Shown here one piece after another: positions 17,084 to 25,684 of a stretch of 64,000 nt of DNA. This DNA is from an uncultured Lachnoclostridium sp. Lineage in GTDB: Bacteria > Bacillota > Clostridia > Lachnospirales > Lachnospiraceae. Both the position numbers and the translations under genes were made by a program. Position 1 is the stretch's first letter, and each line of letters begins with the position of its first letter. The stretch spans positions 209,598-273,597 of the forward strand of contig CAMKRZ010000002.1 of the NCBI GenBank assembly GCA_946415315.1, read 5' to 3'. The notes below the pieces were generated by a model. That model was not told where the DNA came from. It saw only the letters and a list, made by a program, of their open reading frames with translations, and made no database searches.

Positions 17084-18445
17084 TCAACAGACCGGAAGAT
17101 GTGTTTCTTCCGTACACTCCGTGTTCTCCATGCCCTTCCGCGGACCGCTTTCCAGCCACTGCTTCACATTGTATTCAAACTGCATCAGGCGCTTTTCCAG
17201 GCAGTCTGTGTCCCATACCGGGCAGGATGCAAAGGAAGTGCAATCCGGAAGGAACGGGCACGTTCTGCACATTTCCCTTGTTCGATCAGTTCTGCTGAAA
17301 GCGTATTGTGCTGCCTCATCCGTGATGCCGTTAACGATGTCTCCGAACCGGCTCTTAGGCAGACAATGCTCGCACAGATACAGACTGCCGTCCGGAGCGA
17401 TCACAACGTTGCCCGCGTCAGCCATACAATGGTGAACACGCAGCCGGATGCCACTGCCGTGATACTGTACCGCAGAGAACCCCGCTTCGCGTATCAGGGC
17501 CTCGGTCTCCATGACCTTGCGCCACATTGCAAGGTCATGATCTCCACAGCGCACGGCATTGAGCGGTACAAGATAAACATACACCCCTCTCTTATCGGGA
17601 ATTGCCGCTGAAAGATCAGAAAGAAACGACTCTATGCCCCCGAAATTGTCCTCATCGACGTTACAACGAATGGCGACGCGGATATTTCGCACAGCTAGCA
17701 GATTTACCCCGCGAAGCACCGTGTGGTACTCGTCATCGTAATGGACATACCGTTTGCGCGCGATGTAATCCCGCTCGGCCCCGTCCATGGATACCTGGAC
17801 ATGACGGATTTTCCACAGTCCGGCCATCTTGTCGGCAATCGTCTCCGTAAGGAGACTACCGTTCGTGATCATTCCGGAACTGTACTCCACCCCGGCATCA
17901 CGCAACCCCTCGCAGATACGGTCGATGGTCTTTCCCCCGAGTAACGGTTCTCCGCCGAACCAGTTAAGCTCAATCTTTCCATCATATTTCGTCTTCAGAA
18001 TATACCGGATTGTCTGCTCCGTAACTTCCGGAGTCATCGAGGTCTGCTCCATGCCGGCCTCATAGCAGTAAACGCAGCGTGCATTGCAAGCCAGGGTCGG
18101 AAGGATCGTATAACCTGTGATCCCCTTCGTCTTTCGCAGCGTCCGCAACATTCCGGATACGCCTTCGTAAAATGAGCATTCATCCTTGCCTGCCGGCACC
18201 AAAAAATAGCCTTGCAAAAGTGCGATAAGGTCTTTTTCTCTCTCGATTTCCTCTGCTTTATAAGATACATCGAGATCATAATCGGTTTCCCACATTTGCC
18301 GTGTCAGCGTACTGTAGGCAACCCTCTTGCCGGCGATCGTCATAGAGACAACGAACTGCGAGCGTACATATGTCATCCCCCGGTGCAGTTTCTGCACCGG
18401 AAGGATTTTGAGTAACGTCTCATCCGCTTTCGCCAGTTCCCTCAT
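17084..18445 (-). CDS. Radical SAM/SPASM peptide maturase
   Basis: Starting from the ATG at 18445, the 453-residue product has an N-terminal extension, the SAM cluster motif C120-x3-C124-x2-C127 (CNARCVYC) after GYTILPTLA, the GGEP-like NWFGGEPLLGG motif, and a C-terminal SPASM region with many Cys (HHCMAD, LCEHCLP, CRTCPFLPDC, FASCPVWDTDC). This is the layout of peptide-modifying enzymes that bind auxiliary Fe-S clusters and form thioether or other cross-links. Upstream in-frame ATGs at 18505 and 18544 would overlap the GH43 gene and have no better ribosome binding site. It heads the operon PqqD-precursor-STT3-ABC and follows the GH43 stop by 28 bases, so it may be read through from upstream; no separate promoter was found. 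Confidence 0.9.
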   Translation of the reverse strand: MRELAKADETLLKILPVQKLHRGMTYVRSQFVVSMTIAGKRVAYSTLTRQMWETDYDLDVSYKAEEIEREKDLIALLQGYFLVPAGKDECSFYEGVSGMLRTLRKTKGITGYTILPTLACNARCVYCYEAGMEQTSMTPEVTEQTIRYILKTKYDGKIELNWFGGEPLLGGKTIDRICEGLRDAGVEYSSGMITNGSLLTETIADKMAGLWKIRHVQVSMDGAERDYIARKRYVHYDDEYHTVLRGVNLLAVRNIRVAIRCNVDEDNFGGIESFLSDLSAAIPDKRGVYVYLVPLNAVRCGDHDLAMWRKVMETEALIREAGFSAVQYHGSGIRLRVHHCMADAGNVVIAPDGSLYLCEHCLPKSRFGDIVNGITDEAAQYAFSRTDRTREMCRTCPFLPDCTSFASCPVWDTDCLEKRLMQFEYNVKQWLESGPRKGMENTECTEETHLPVC

Positions 18446-18473
18446 AGTTTGCGCATCTTTCTGTCCGAAAATC

Positions 18474-20105
18474 TCACTTCCCGAAACTCCAGTTATTCCA
18501 GTCATAACCGCTGCCTGCGAAGAGGAAGTACAGGTCATGCACACCGGTCACCGTCTTCAGGAGCTCAATAGTCACCGTGCCGTTTCCGTTCACTTCCACG
18601 TAACCGACATCCTCGCCGTCCAGGCTGTCAAGACGGATGGCGATCGCTCCGGTTGCTTCCTCGTTCCCGGAAAATGTCGCCGTGAACGTCTTCGCGCCGT
18701 CCTCGCCGAACTCGACGCCGCCCAGGTTGATCCAGTCGCCCTCGTCGATCGCCGTCACAACCATATCGCCCGAGCCGTACTTCTTCGCGGTATCACCGTA
18801 TGTCTTCGTCTCGATGCCGCCCATCGTGCGCATCGTTGCCGCAGGAACAACCTTGTACGGATCAAAGTACCGAAGCTGCTCAACGCCCTTCTTCGTTCCC
18901 TTACCCATCGAGATCGTGCCGTCCTCGTTGACCGGAAGCTCGTCGATGTGAGTGCAGCGATAGCCGCCGCCCGTGCCGAGAGGCTTGTCGAGGATCTGCG
19001 AATGATAAGTGATGTAGTATTTGCCTTCGTACTCGAAAATGCAGTGGTGGTTGTTTCCGCCCGGTCCGAAGTACTCACCAGGGTTCTTGAGGATCGCGCC
19101 CTGGTACGTAAACGGACCGTAAGGGCTGTCCGAGGTCATGTAGCAGATCTGGCCGTTGTGAAGCTTGTAGTTGCCCGCGTTCGCATGGCCGTCCACGTTG
19201 AAGTTGCTGCAGTAGCTGTAGTAGTACGTGTCGCCGATGCGGTTGATGCCGGAATCCTCGAACAGGAACGGAGGATCGATCACGATCGGGTCACCGTCAA
19301 GGGAGATCATGTCATCGCCGAGCTTGACCATGCGCGCCGTGCCGGGATGCTCGATCTGGTCAGCCGAAGGCTTGTTGCCTCCGGGCACACCGCCGCCGAC
19401 ATAGAGGTACGCGGAGCCGCCCTCATCCACAAGAACTGCCGGGTCGAAAAGCCACGTGACATCCGCGCAGTTCGGCGTATTGCGGTTGATGAGCGCCTTG
19501 CCGATCGGATCCGTAAAAGGTCCCCACGGGTTGTCCGCGCGAAGCACACCGATGCCGTTGCCGCTGTTCGCAAAATACAGGAAGAACTGCATTTTTCCGT
19601 CGATCTCCTTGCAGGCTGCTGCCGGTGCCCAGGAGTTACCGCCCCACTTGGCGGCTCCCGAGTAGCCCGCGGCCTTGATGGAGCCGTGGTCGGTCCAGTT
19701 CACAAAGTCGTCCGACGAGATCACGTTGATCGTGTTGATCTTCTGGTAACTGTTCGCAAGAGGCTTGCTCCCCTGCGTCTCGATGACATCCCCGGTCATG
19801 TAAATGTACACGCGACCGTCGTACACGAGTGCATACGGGTCCGCGCCGAGGCGCTGTACCATCAGCGGGTTGTTGCAGTTTGGCTGCTTCAGCGTTCTTG
19901 CAGGTTTCATCTCCGCAAACACCTTGCTCCACTTCTCCGCAACGCTCAGCGTGGGCGTTGCCGTAGGGGTCGGCGTAGCGGTCGACGTCACCGTCGGGGT
20001 CGTCTTGTTTGTATCGTCCATGTCCTTCTCCTCTCCGCATCCGCACGTCAGTGCCGCGATGCCCAACAGAACAATAAGTAAACGGCAGAATTTTCCGTTT
20101 TTCAT
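18474..20105 (-). CDS. GH43-family lipoprotein with C-terminal CBM6-like domain
   Basis: The 543-residue protein has a lipoprotein signal (LLGIAALTCGC, lipid anchor on Cys near residue 22) and a Thr/Pro linker (residues 34-52). A five-bladed GH43 catalytic domain follows, with the general base in LGADPYALV near residue 89 and an acid in FLFEDSGINRIG. The last ~130 residues resemble a CBM6 beta-sandwich ending in YDWNNWSFGK. XynD-like members release arabinose from arabinoxylan or cut xylosides; the exact substrate is uncertain. It is anchored outside the cell. GAGGATAATACG precedes the ATG. It lies 10 bases downstream of the DUF1015 gene. Confidence 0.88.
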   Translation of the reverse strand: MKNGKFCRLLIVLLGIAALTCGCGEEKDMDDTNKTTPTVTSTATPTPTATPTLSVAEKWSKVFAEMKPARTLKQPNCNNPLMVQRLGADPYALVYDGRVYIYMTGDVIETQGSKPLANSYQKINTINVISSDDFVNWTDHGSIKAAGYSGAAKWGGNSWAPAAACKEIDGKMQFFLYFANSGNGIGVLRADNPWGPFTDPIGKALINRNTPNCADVTWLFDPAVLVDEGGSAYLYVGGGVPGGNKPSADQIEHPGTARMVKLGDDMISLDGDPIVIDPPFLFEDSGINRIGDTYYYSYCSNFNVDGHANAGNYKLHNGQICYMTSDSPYGPFTYQGAILKNPGEYFGPGGNNHHCIFEYEGKYYITYHSQILDKPLGTGGGYRCTHIDELPVNEDGTISMGKGTKKGVEQLRYFDPYKVVPAATMRTMGGIETKTYGDTAKKYGSGDMVVTAIDEGDWINLGGVEFGEDGAKTFTATFSGNEEATGAIAIRLDSLDGEDVGYVEVNGNGTVTIELLKTVTGVHDLYFLFAGSGYDWNNWSFGK

Positions 20106-20115
20106 CGTATTATCC

Positions 20116-21357
20116 TCAGCTCAATTTGTGAATGAACAGTCCGCTTCGGAGTTTCGGCTCAAACCAGGTGGACTTCGGAGGCATCAGAAGCCCCGCGTCC
20201 GCCACGGCGAACAGCTCCGTGATCTGCGTCGGATACATGGCAAATGCCACCTTCATGTCGCTGTGCACTCTCCGCTCCAGCTCGCCGAGTCCGCGGATGC
20301 CGCCGATGAAATCAATGCGCTTATCGACGCGCGGGTCACCGATCCCGAGCACCGGTCCGAGCAGGTAATCCTGCAAAAGCGAAACATCGAGGGACGCTAC
20401 GGGGTCCGTGATCGACGTGAGTTCCTCCTTCGCCGACAATTCGTACCATACATCGTCGAGGAACATGCCGAACGTCGCCTTCGTCTTCGGTGCGTACGCT
20501 TCCGTTCCGACTTCCCGGATCGTAAAAAGCTCCTCCACCGCCGCGAAGAATTCTTCCTTCACCAGCCCGTTCAGATCGCGCACCACACGGTTGTACGGCA
20601 GGATCATCAGGCAGTCCTCGGGGAACAGCACCGACAGGAAATAGTTGAACTCCTCGTTGCCGGTGTACTCGCCCGCCTCCTCGCGGCGCTTGAAACCGAC
20701 CTTGACTGCGGAAGCCGCGCGGTGATGTCCGTCTGCGATATAGATGGAATTCATCCCCGTGAATGCATTCCGGATCGTCTCGACATCAGCTGCGTCGTTG
20801 ATGCGCCACACATTGTGCGTGATCCCATCATCTGCGGTAAATGCGTACAAAGGCGCCGTATTCTTGTATGCCGCCACCACCGATGCGATCGCATCGTTGC
20901 TGCGGTATGCGAGGAAGATCGGTCCCGTCTGTGCATTGCACGTATCGACGTGGCGGATACGATCCTGCTCCTTCTCCTCGCGGGTATTTTCGTGCTTCTT
21001 GATCACACCGTTTTTGTAATCATCGATGGAAGCGCACGCGACAATTCCCGTCTGCGAGCGGCCGTCCATGATCAGCTCATAGACATAATAGCACTCCTGC
21101 GCGTCCGTCAGATACGTTCCGTCTGCCTCGCGCGCATCGAGAAGCTCCTTGGCCTTCGCGTAAACGCGGGGATCGTACGTGTCGACATCGTCCGGAAGAT
21201 TGCTCTCCGCGCGGTCGATGTTCAGAAACGACAGCGGTTCCGCGAGAGCCGCAACCTTCGCCTCTGCGCGGTTGTACACATCATACGGGAGCGCCGCTAC
21301 GCGCGACGCAAGTTCCGGTGTCGGACGGACACAGCGGAACGGTTTTACATCAGCCAT
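20116..21357 (-). CDS. DUF1015 family protein
   Basis: This 413-residue protein has the DUF1015 hallmarks: the N-terminal VKPFRCVRPTPELASRVAALPYDVY, a central KHENTREEKEQDRIRH, and YIADGHHRAASA. It is a widespread cytoplasmic family in Clostridia, often near serine/phosphoglycerate metabolism genes, but no reaction is established. An AAGGAGGAAATACA site precedes the ATG, predicting strong translation. It is followed at 10 bases by the GH43 gene. Confidence 0.9.
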   Translation of the reverse strand: MADVKPFRCVRPTPELASRVAALPYDVYNRAEAKVAALAEPLSFLNIDRAESNLPDDVDTYDPRVYAKAKELLDAREADGTYLTDAQECYYVYELIMDGRSQTGIVACASIDDYKNGVIKKHENTREEKEQDRIRHVDTCNAQTGPIFLAYRSNDAIASVVAAYKNTAPLYAFTADDGITHNVWRINDAADVETIRNAFTGMNSIYIADGHHRAASAVKVGFKRREEAGEYTGNEEFNYFLSVLFPEDCLMILPYNRVVRDLNGLVKEEFFAAVEELFTIREVGTEAYAPKTKATFGMFLDDVWYELSAKEELTSITDPVASLDVSLLQDYLLGPVLGIGDPRVDKRIDFIGGIRGLGELERRVHSDMKVAFAMYPTQITELFAVADAGLLMPPKSTWFEPKLRSGLFIHKLS

Positions 21358-21412
21358 TGTATTTCCTCCTTAAGTGGTTTACACCACGGTTTATCATTTT
21401 CCAATGCGGATC

Positions 21413-22177
21413 CTACAGATCCGGCGTCGGCTCATCCGGCACGATCGTCTTCATCATATACAGGGCAAGCGCGAGAAACAGCGCCGTCATGACAAGCTGC
21501 ATCACTCCCGCGTGCACATGTGCCTTCGTTCCGGTCAGACCGTTAATCGTCCCCGAATAGACTTTCAAAAATGCTCCGAACACCACGAGATAGACAAGAA
21601 CACAGTTGAAACCGCACAGTTTTGTCCGATGGAACACCGAGTAGGTGACCGCAACCACTGCGAAGACCATTGCCAGCAGGAGCAGTATCGCCGTGAGATA
21701 CTCGAAAATGGTGGCCAGAAAAGCAGGGACGAAAGCATCCCCGTTCTCGCCGCAGATCATTTTCCGGACTCCCAGTTTGGCAAATGCCTCCTTCTCCTCC
21801 GGAAATGCCCATGCGAACAGCCGGATGTCAAGGTACAGCGCTCCGACATACGCTACGGCAAAAACAGTCAACGATATGACTGAGTACAGATATTTGAAGA
21901 TCAGAACCTTGTACTTGGAGATGCCTTCCGATCGCAACGTATAGAAATACTGTCTCTCACGAAGGTTGTGCAGAAACACGCCGCCCGACATGTAAAGGTG
22001 GTAGATCAGCGTGATGGCCGCGGCAAATACCGCGATGTAGATGCTTGTGGAAATCAGGGAAACATTGCGCAACCCGACACCCGCCAGTATCAGACACTCC
22101 AAAACGACAAACGATACGGCCATCATGGCGACCGGTGTCAGAACTGCCTTCAGATCCTTACGAAGAACTTTCCTCAC
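21413..22177 (-). CDS. Six-helix membrane protein of unknown function
   Basis: The 254-residue protein has hydrophobic segments near residues 13-33, 43-63, 102-122, 155-178, 187-207 and 223-244. The short cytoplasmic loop LRERQYFYTLRSEGISKYKVL between helices 2 and 3 recalls ABC-2-type permeases, but no ATPase gene is adjacent. I cannot assign a function. It lies between the SH3/Tudor membrane protein and the DUF1015 gene on the same strand. Confidence 0.6.
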   Translation of the reverse strand: MRKVLRKDLKAVLTPVAMMAVSFVVLECLILAGVGLRNVSLISTSIYIAVFAAAITLIYHLYMSGGVFLHNLRERQYFYTLRSEGISKYKVLIFKYLYSVISLTVFAVAYVGALYLDIRLFAWAFPEEKEAFAKLGVRKMICGENGDAFVPAFLATIFEYLTAILLLLAMVFAVVAVTYSVFHRTKLCGFNCVLVYLVVFGAFLKVYSGTINGLTGTKAHVHAGVMQLVMTALFLALALYMMKTIVPDEPTPDL

Positions 22178-22199
22178 TGTTTACCTCGCTTATATAGCA

Positions 22200-22229
22200 G
22201 AAGGAATGGCGGCTGCCCGTCATTCCTTC
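22200..22229. repeat. Hairpin of nine-base inverted arms
   Basis: GAAGGAATG (22200-22208) and CATTCCTTC (22221-22229) are perfect inverted arms in the gap between two minus-strand genes. No T-run follows on either strand, so a terminator role is doubtful. It could be an RNA-processing or partial termination site. Confidence 0.4.
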
Positions 22230-22322
22230 CGATTGATTTTCCAGCATGGTCAAGCCCAAAGCCATACAGCCTTGGATCTGTCCGATGTATTCGACCGGAA
22301 ACTTTCTCGCTTCCGCGGTCTC

Positions 22323-23729
22323 TTATAACTCGACCATTTTTCTCTTGACAAGCTTGTCTTTCTTCAGGAAATGAAGGTCGCGGCCGAAGCGAACCTGGAT
22401 CACGTTCGGATCGCTGTTGTCGATTACTTCGCCGGTTCCGTGCTTTCTGTGAACAAGCACATCCTGCTCCTTCAGCTCATCGAGCTTGCGGCGCAGAACC
22501 ATCTCCTCAGGTGTAAAGGTAACCTCTCCCGCCGGTGCGGATGCATTGGCTGCAGGCGCTTCCGGTGCGGCATACTGCGGCTGCGTGTAATTCGGAACGA
22601 TCTGGCGGATCAGTTCCTTCTCCTGCTCGTCCGCTCCATCGGAGAGATTCTTAACCATCTCCGTCTCAGCAGCATTCCACGCGGAAACTGCGTTCGCAGC
22701 GTCTGCCGCCTGATCGCGCGCATCCTCGGACACCGCCTCGTTAACTACTGCGGAAACCGCCTCGCGCGTATCGGTATCCTCATCGAAGACACCGTCCATA
22801 TTGATCTTAAAATCATCAAACTCATCGAACTCGCCAACCTGCGTCTCATCGAGTTCAAGCTCGTCGGAGAGCTTGCGCTGGCGCTGATCCTTGAAGTCTC
22901 TCGCGACTTCCTTCTTGCGCGCCTTTCTTCTCGCCTTCTCGTAATCCTCGTCCGACTCACCCTCCAGATGAGGAAGCGTGTAATCGCGGGAAGGTGTACT
23001 TCTCATCTCCTCGTCAATCTTCTTCTCCGCGTAGTGGTTGACGATCATGTAAATGATGAGGAACGAGACAAATGCTGCCACAAGGATCAACACAAAAGTC
23101 CAGATGGACCAGGGCTCTTCCTTCGCCTTCTTCGTCATCTCCTGCGTCTGCTGCATGGTCGTCGGAGTCGGGTTCTTCAACTCAGGCTGCTTCTCACCTG
23201 CAGTCGGAGCGATCGTGCTCGTGGGAGCCGGTGTGTCCGTTGCCGGAGCCGGTGTGGGAGCGAATGTGATCTTCGTATTGTCACGCGTCACACGTCCGGT
23301 GAACACATAGCCGACAAACACCTCGTTGTTGAAGGTAACCTGAACATGGTACCAGACATCGTTGTCGCTGTCGTCGCGCTCGCCGAAGATCAGGACCTCG
23401 GTTCCCTTCTTCAGGAGAACCTGCTTGCCGGTGCTCGTCTTCAGGATATCGTCCTTCTTCTTGCCGGTAGCCTTATCCTTTGAACCGGGCAGCTCACGCA
23501 CGGCACTGTCGTCCTTGGTCACGGTACCCTTGTAATACACGGGCTGATGTTCACTGTTAAAATAGTCGTCCTGATGAATGAAATCATCTTTCGTATCAAC
23601 CGTCTTGATGTCCTCGCCTTCCGCGTGCGTATGGGATGCGGAGATGGTCAGGATAATGGCGAAAAATGCCAACAGCAGAACAACGCCGCAGATCCATTCC
23701 TTCTTGCTCAAACCATCTTTACGATGCAT
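22323..23729 (-). CDS. Two-span membrane protein: outer SH3-like domain and cytosolic PcrA-type Tudor tail
   Basis: Starting at the ATG at 23729 (GAGGAAGAAACT upstream), the 468-residue protein has a membrane segment near residues 12-30. An extracytoplasmic SH3b-like region follows (residues ~55-160, ending VGYVFTGRVTRDNTKI), then a Pro/Thr linker and a second membrane segment (WTFVLILVAAFVSFLIIYMI, near 210-230). A long charged, Ala-rich cytoplasmic tail comes next. The last ~50 residues (QDVLVHRKHGTGEVIDN ... LVKRKMVEL) resemble the Tudor-like tail of PcrA/UvrD or CarD-type RNA polymerase-binding domains. Upstream in-frame codons overlap argS and lack a ribosome site. It sits 17 bases after argS. 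No known function. Confidence 0.65.
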   Translation of the reverse strand: MHRKDGLSKKEWICGVVLLLAFFAIILTISASHTHAEGEDIKTVDTKDDFIHQDDYFNSEHQPVYYKGTVTKDDSAVRELPGSKDKATGKKKDDILKTSTGKQVLLKKGTEVLIFGERDDSDNDVWYHVQVTFNNEVFVGYVFTGRVTRDNTKITFAPTPAPATDTPAPTSTIAPTAGEKQPELKNPTPTTMQQTQEMTKKAKEEPWSIWTFVLILVAAFVSFLIIYMIVNHYAEKKIDEEMRSTPSRDYTLPHLEGESDEDYEKARRKARKKEVARDFKDQRQRKLSDELELDETQVGEFDEFDDFKINMDGVFDEDTDTREAVSAVVNEAVSEDARDQAADAANAVSAWNAAETEMVKNLSDGADEQEKELIRQIVPNYTQPQYAAPEAPAANASAPAGEVTFTPEEMVLRRKLDELKEQDVLVHRKHGTGEVIDNSDPNVIQVRFGRDLHFLKKDKLVKRKMVEL

Positions 23730-23746
23730 AGTTTCTTCCTCACTTT

Positions 23747-25507
23747 CTACATTCGATCCGGTGCCTCGAATGCAAGCATTGCGATTCCGTCCGCGAAGAT
23801 CGCGAGTGCGATCCGCAAGATCGATATCCACTCATTTTTCTTCGCCTCGTCGCTCTCTCCGACAATCTTGTTCGCGTGATAAAATCCGTTGACATTATCC
23901 GCCAGCTCGAACAGATACTGGCAAACCTTGTGCGGTGCAAGCTCCGCTGCCGCTTTCTCCACCATATCCGCAAATCTTGCGATCGTCAGCAGAAGCTTCG
24001 TCTCCTCCGTCCCGCGCTCATATGCACCGCCCTGCTCCGGCATTTCCGGAAGCTCGCCGAGCTTCGCGAGGATGGATTTGATCCGAACCATCGTGTAGAG
24101 AATATACGGTCCCGTATTGCCCTCAAACGAGGTGAACCGCTCCATGTCGAAAATGTAATCCTTGGTCGCCTGGTTGGAGAGATCGCCGTACTTGAGAGCC
24201 GCAAGACCGACTTTGTGCGCGATCTCGCGTTTCTCCTCCTCCGGAAAATCGCGGTCCGCCATTTTCCGCATAACCTCTTCCGCAACGTTCTCGATCAGAA
24301 CCTCGAGCCGCATCACGCCGCCCTCGCGGGTTTTGAACGGCTTGCCGTCCTGGCCGTTCATCGTACCGTTCCCGATGAACGTGAGGATCGTGTCGGGCTT
24401 CACCAGCTTCGTCTTGCGGGCGCAGCGGAAAATCTGGTCGAAGTACAGATCCTGACGCTTGTCCACAACGTAGATGATCTGGTCCGGATCAAACAGTTTC
24501 ATGCGCTCGACGATCGTCGCGAGATCGGTCGTATTGTAGAGCGTCGCACCGTCGGACTTCAGGATCATGCACGGCGGCACTTCCTTCGTGTCCGTCTCCT
24601 CCTTGACATCCACAACGAGAGCTCCCTCGCTGATGTACGCGTAGCCGTTCTCCTTCATGTCTCTGATCATGTCGGGGATATGCTTCTGCGCGTCGCTCTC
24701 CTTGCCCCAGATATCGAACTGCGTTCCGAGATTGTCGTAATTCTTCTTGAGATCCTCCATCGAGACACGCATGATGTGCTCCCAGAGGGCCATGTAGCCT
24801 CTGCGTCCCTGCTGCAGCTCGAGGATTGCCTTGCGGGACTCCTCGCGGTAGTCGTCATGCTCCTTCGACCACTTGCTTGCGTAAGGGTAGATCTCCTCCA
24901 GTTCGGAAACGTCGAAAGGCGGTTCCTTCGGGTACTCTCCCGTGTAATCCGGATCGAAGTAGACGAGATCCGGCTTTCTGACTCTCAATTCGGTGATGAT
25001 CAAGCCGATCGGTGTTCCCCAGTCGCCGAGATGCGCATCGCCGATCACTTTGTGTCCGACATAGCGCAGGATACGCTTCACCGACTCGCCGATGACCGCC
25101 GGTCTCATATGCCCGACGTGCAGCGGCTTGGCGACATTCGCTCCGCCGTAGTCGATGACTACCGTGCGCGGGTTCTCCGCCTGCTCCACGCCGAAATGTT
25201 CCTCCCGACCCATCCGCAGAACGTAGTCTGCGAGGTACTCGGACTTTACGTTGATATTGATAAATCCGGGCGCAACCGCATCGCACGTCGAGATCATATC
25301 CCGCTCGCCGAGTGCTGCAACCACTTCGTTCGCTATAGCGATCGGCGCTTTCCGGTACTGCTTCGCGGCAGCCATCGCACCGTTGCATTGATACTGGCAC
25401 AGATCGGGGCGGTTGGATACCGTCACGGCACCGAAGCGCCTCTCGTATCCGCATGCTTCAAACGCATCGCCCAGCAGTTCTTCCAGCAGTGTAATTATTT
25501 TATTCAC
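23747..25507 (-). CDS. argS: Arginyl-tRNA synthetase
   Basis: The 586-residue enzyme is a class I synthetase that charges tRNA-Arg. The HIGH-like motif is HVGH within AKPLHVGHMRPAVIGES, the N-terminal Add1 domain is present, and the C-terminal helical anticodon-binding domain ends with the expected ALAIFADGIAMLAFEAPDRM. The length is normal. The best start is GTG at 25507 (giving MNKIITLLEE), nine bases after AGGTGA; GTG at 25516 is the alternative. It has a separate promoter (25560-25588) and a short leader with no room for a T-box. It seems to head a long minus-strand transcription unit. Confidence 0.95.
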   Translation of the reverse strand: MNKIITLLEELLGDAFEACGYERRFGAVTVSNRPDLCQYQCNGAMAAAKQYRKAPIAIANEVVAALGERDMISTCDAVAPGFININVKSEYLADYVLRMGREEHFGVEQAENPRTVVIDYGGANVAKPLHVGHMRPAVIGESVKRILRYVGHKVIGDAHLGDWGTPIGLIITELRVRKPDLVYFDPDYTGEYPKEPPFDVSELEEIYPYASKWSKEHDDYREESRKAILELQQGRRGYMALWEHIMRVSMEDLKKNYDNLGTQFDIWGKESDAQKHIPDMIRDMKENGYAYISEGALVVDVKEETDTKEVPPCMILKSDGATLYNTTDLATIVERMKLFDPDQIIYVVDKRQDLYFDQIFRCARKTKLVKPDTILTFIGNGTMNGQDGKPFKTREGGVMRLEVLIENVAEEVMRKMADRDFPEEEKREIAHKVGLAALKYGDLSNQATKDYIFDMERFTSFEGNTGPYILYTMVRIKSILAKLGELPEMPEQGGAYERGTEETKLLLTIARFADMVEKAAAELAPHKVCQYLFELADNVNGFYHANKIVGESDEAKKNEWISILRIALAIFADGIAMLAFEAPDRM

Positions 25508-25559
25508 GTTATCCACTCACCTGTTTCCGGGGCTTTGTACCCCTACGACATACACGGTT

Positions 25560-25588
25560 ATTTTAGCACATCCCCCCCCTGATGTAAA
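25560..25588 (-). promoter_or_regulatory. Promoter of argS
   Basis: On the minus strand TTTACA, a 17-base spacer containing a G-tract, and TAAAAT precede the argS start by about 50 bases. It is divergent from the aspartate kinase gene. Confidence 0.5.
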
Positions 25589-25684
25589 CCCCCGCAGAAA
25601 AACTGTCAACTTTTTCTTTTCATTTAACAGTAACCGTGCTATACTGTCGTGGGCACAATTCCAATACTATTCAGTGAGGTTTTT

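Noticed and set aside
18327..20081. Plus-strand open frame (584 codons) opposite the GH43 gene
   Set aside because: Arg/Val/Ala-rich shadow without a family pattern; the minus frame has a lipoprotein signal and GH43 motifs.
25517..25684. Lysine riboswitch or T-box before aspartate kinase or argS
   Set aside because: The whole divergent gap is under 170 bases and is filled by promoters; no conserved motif of either element was seen.
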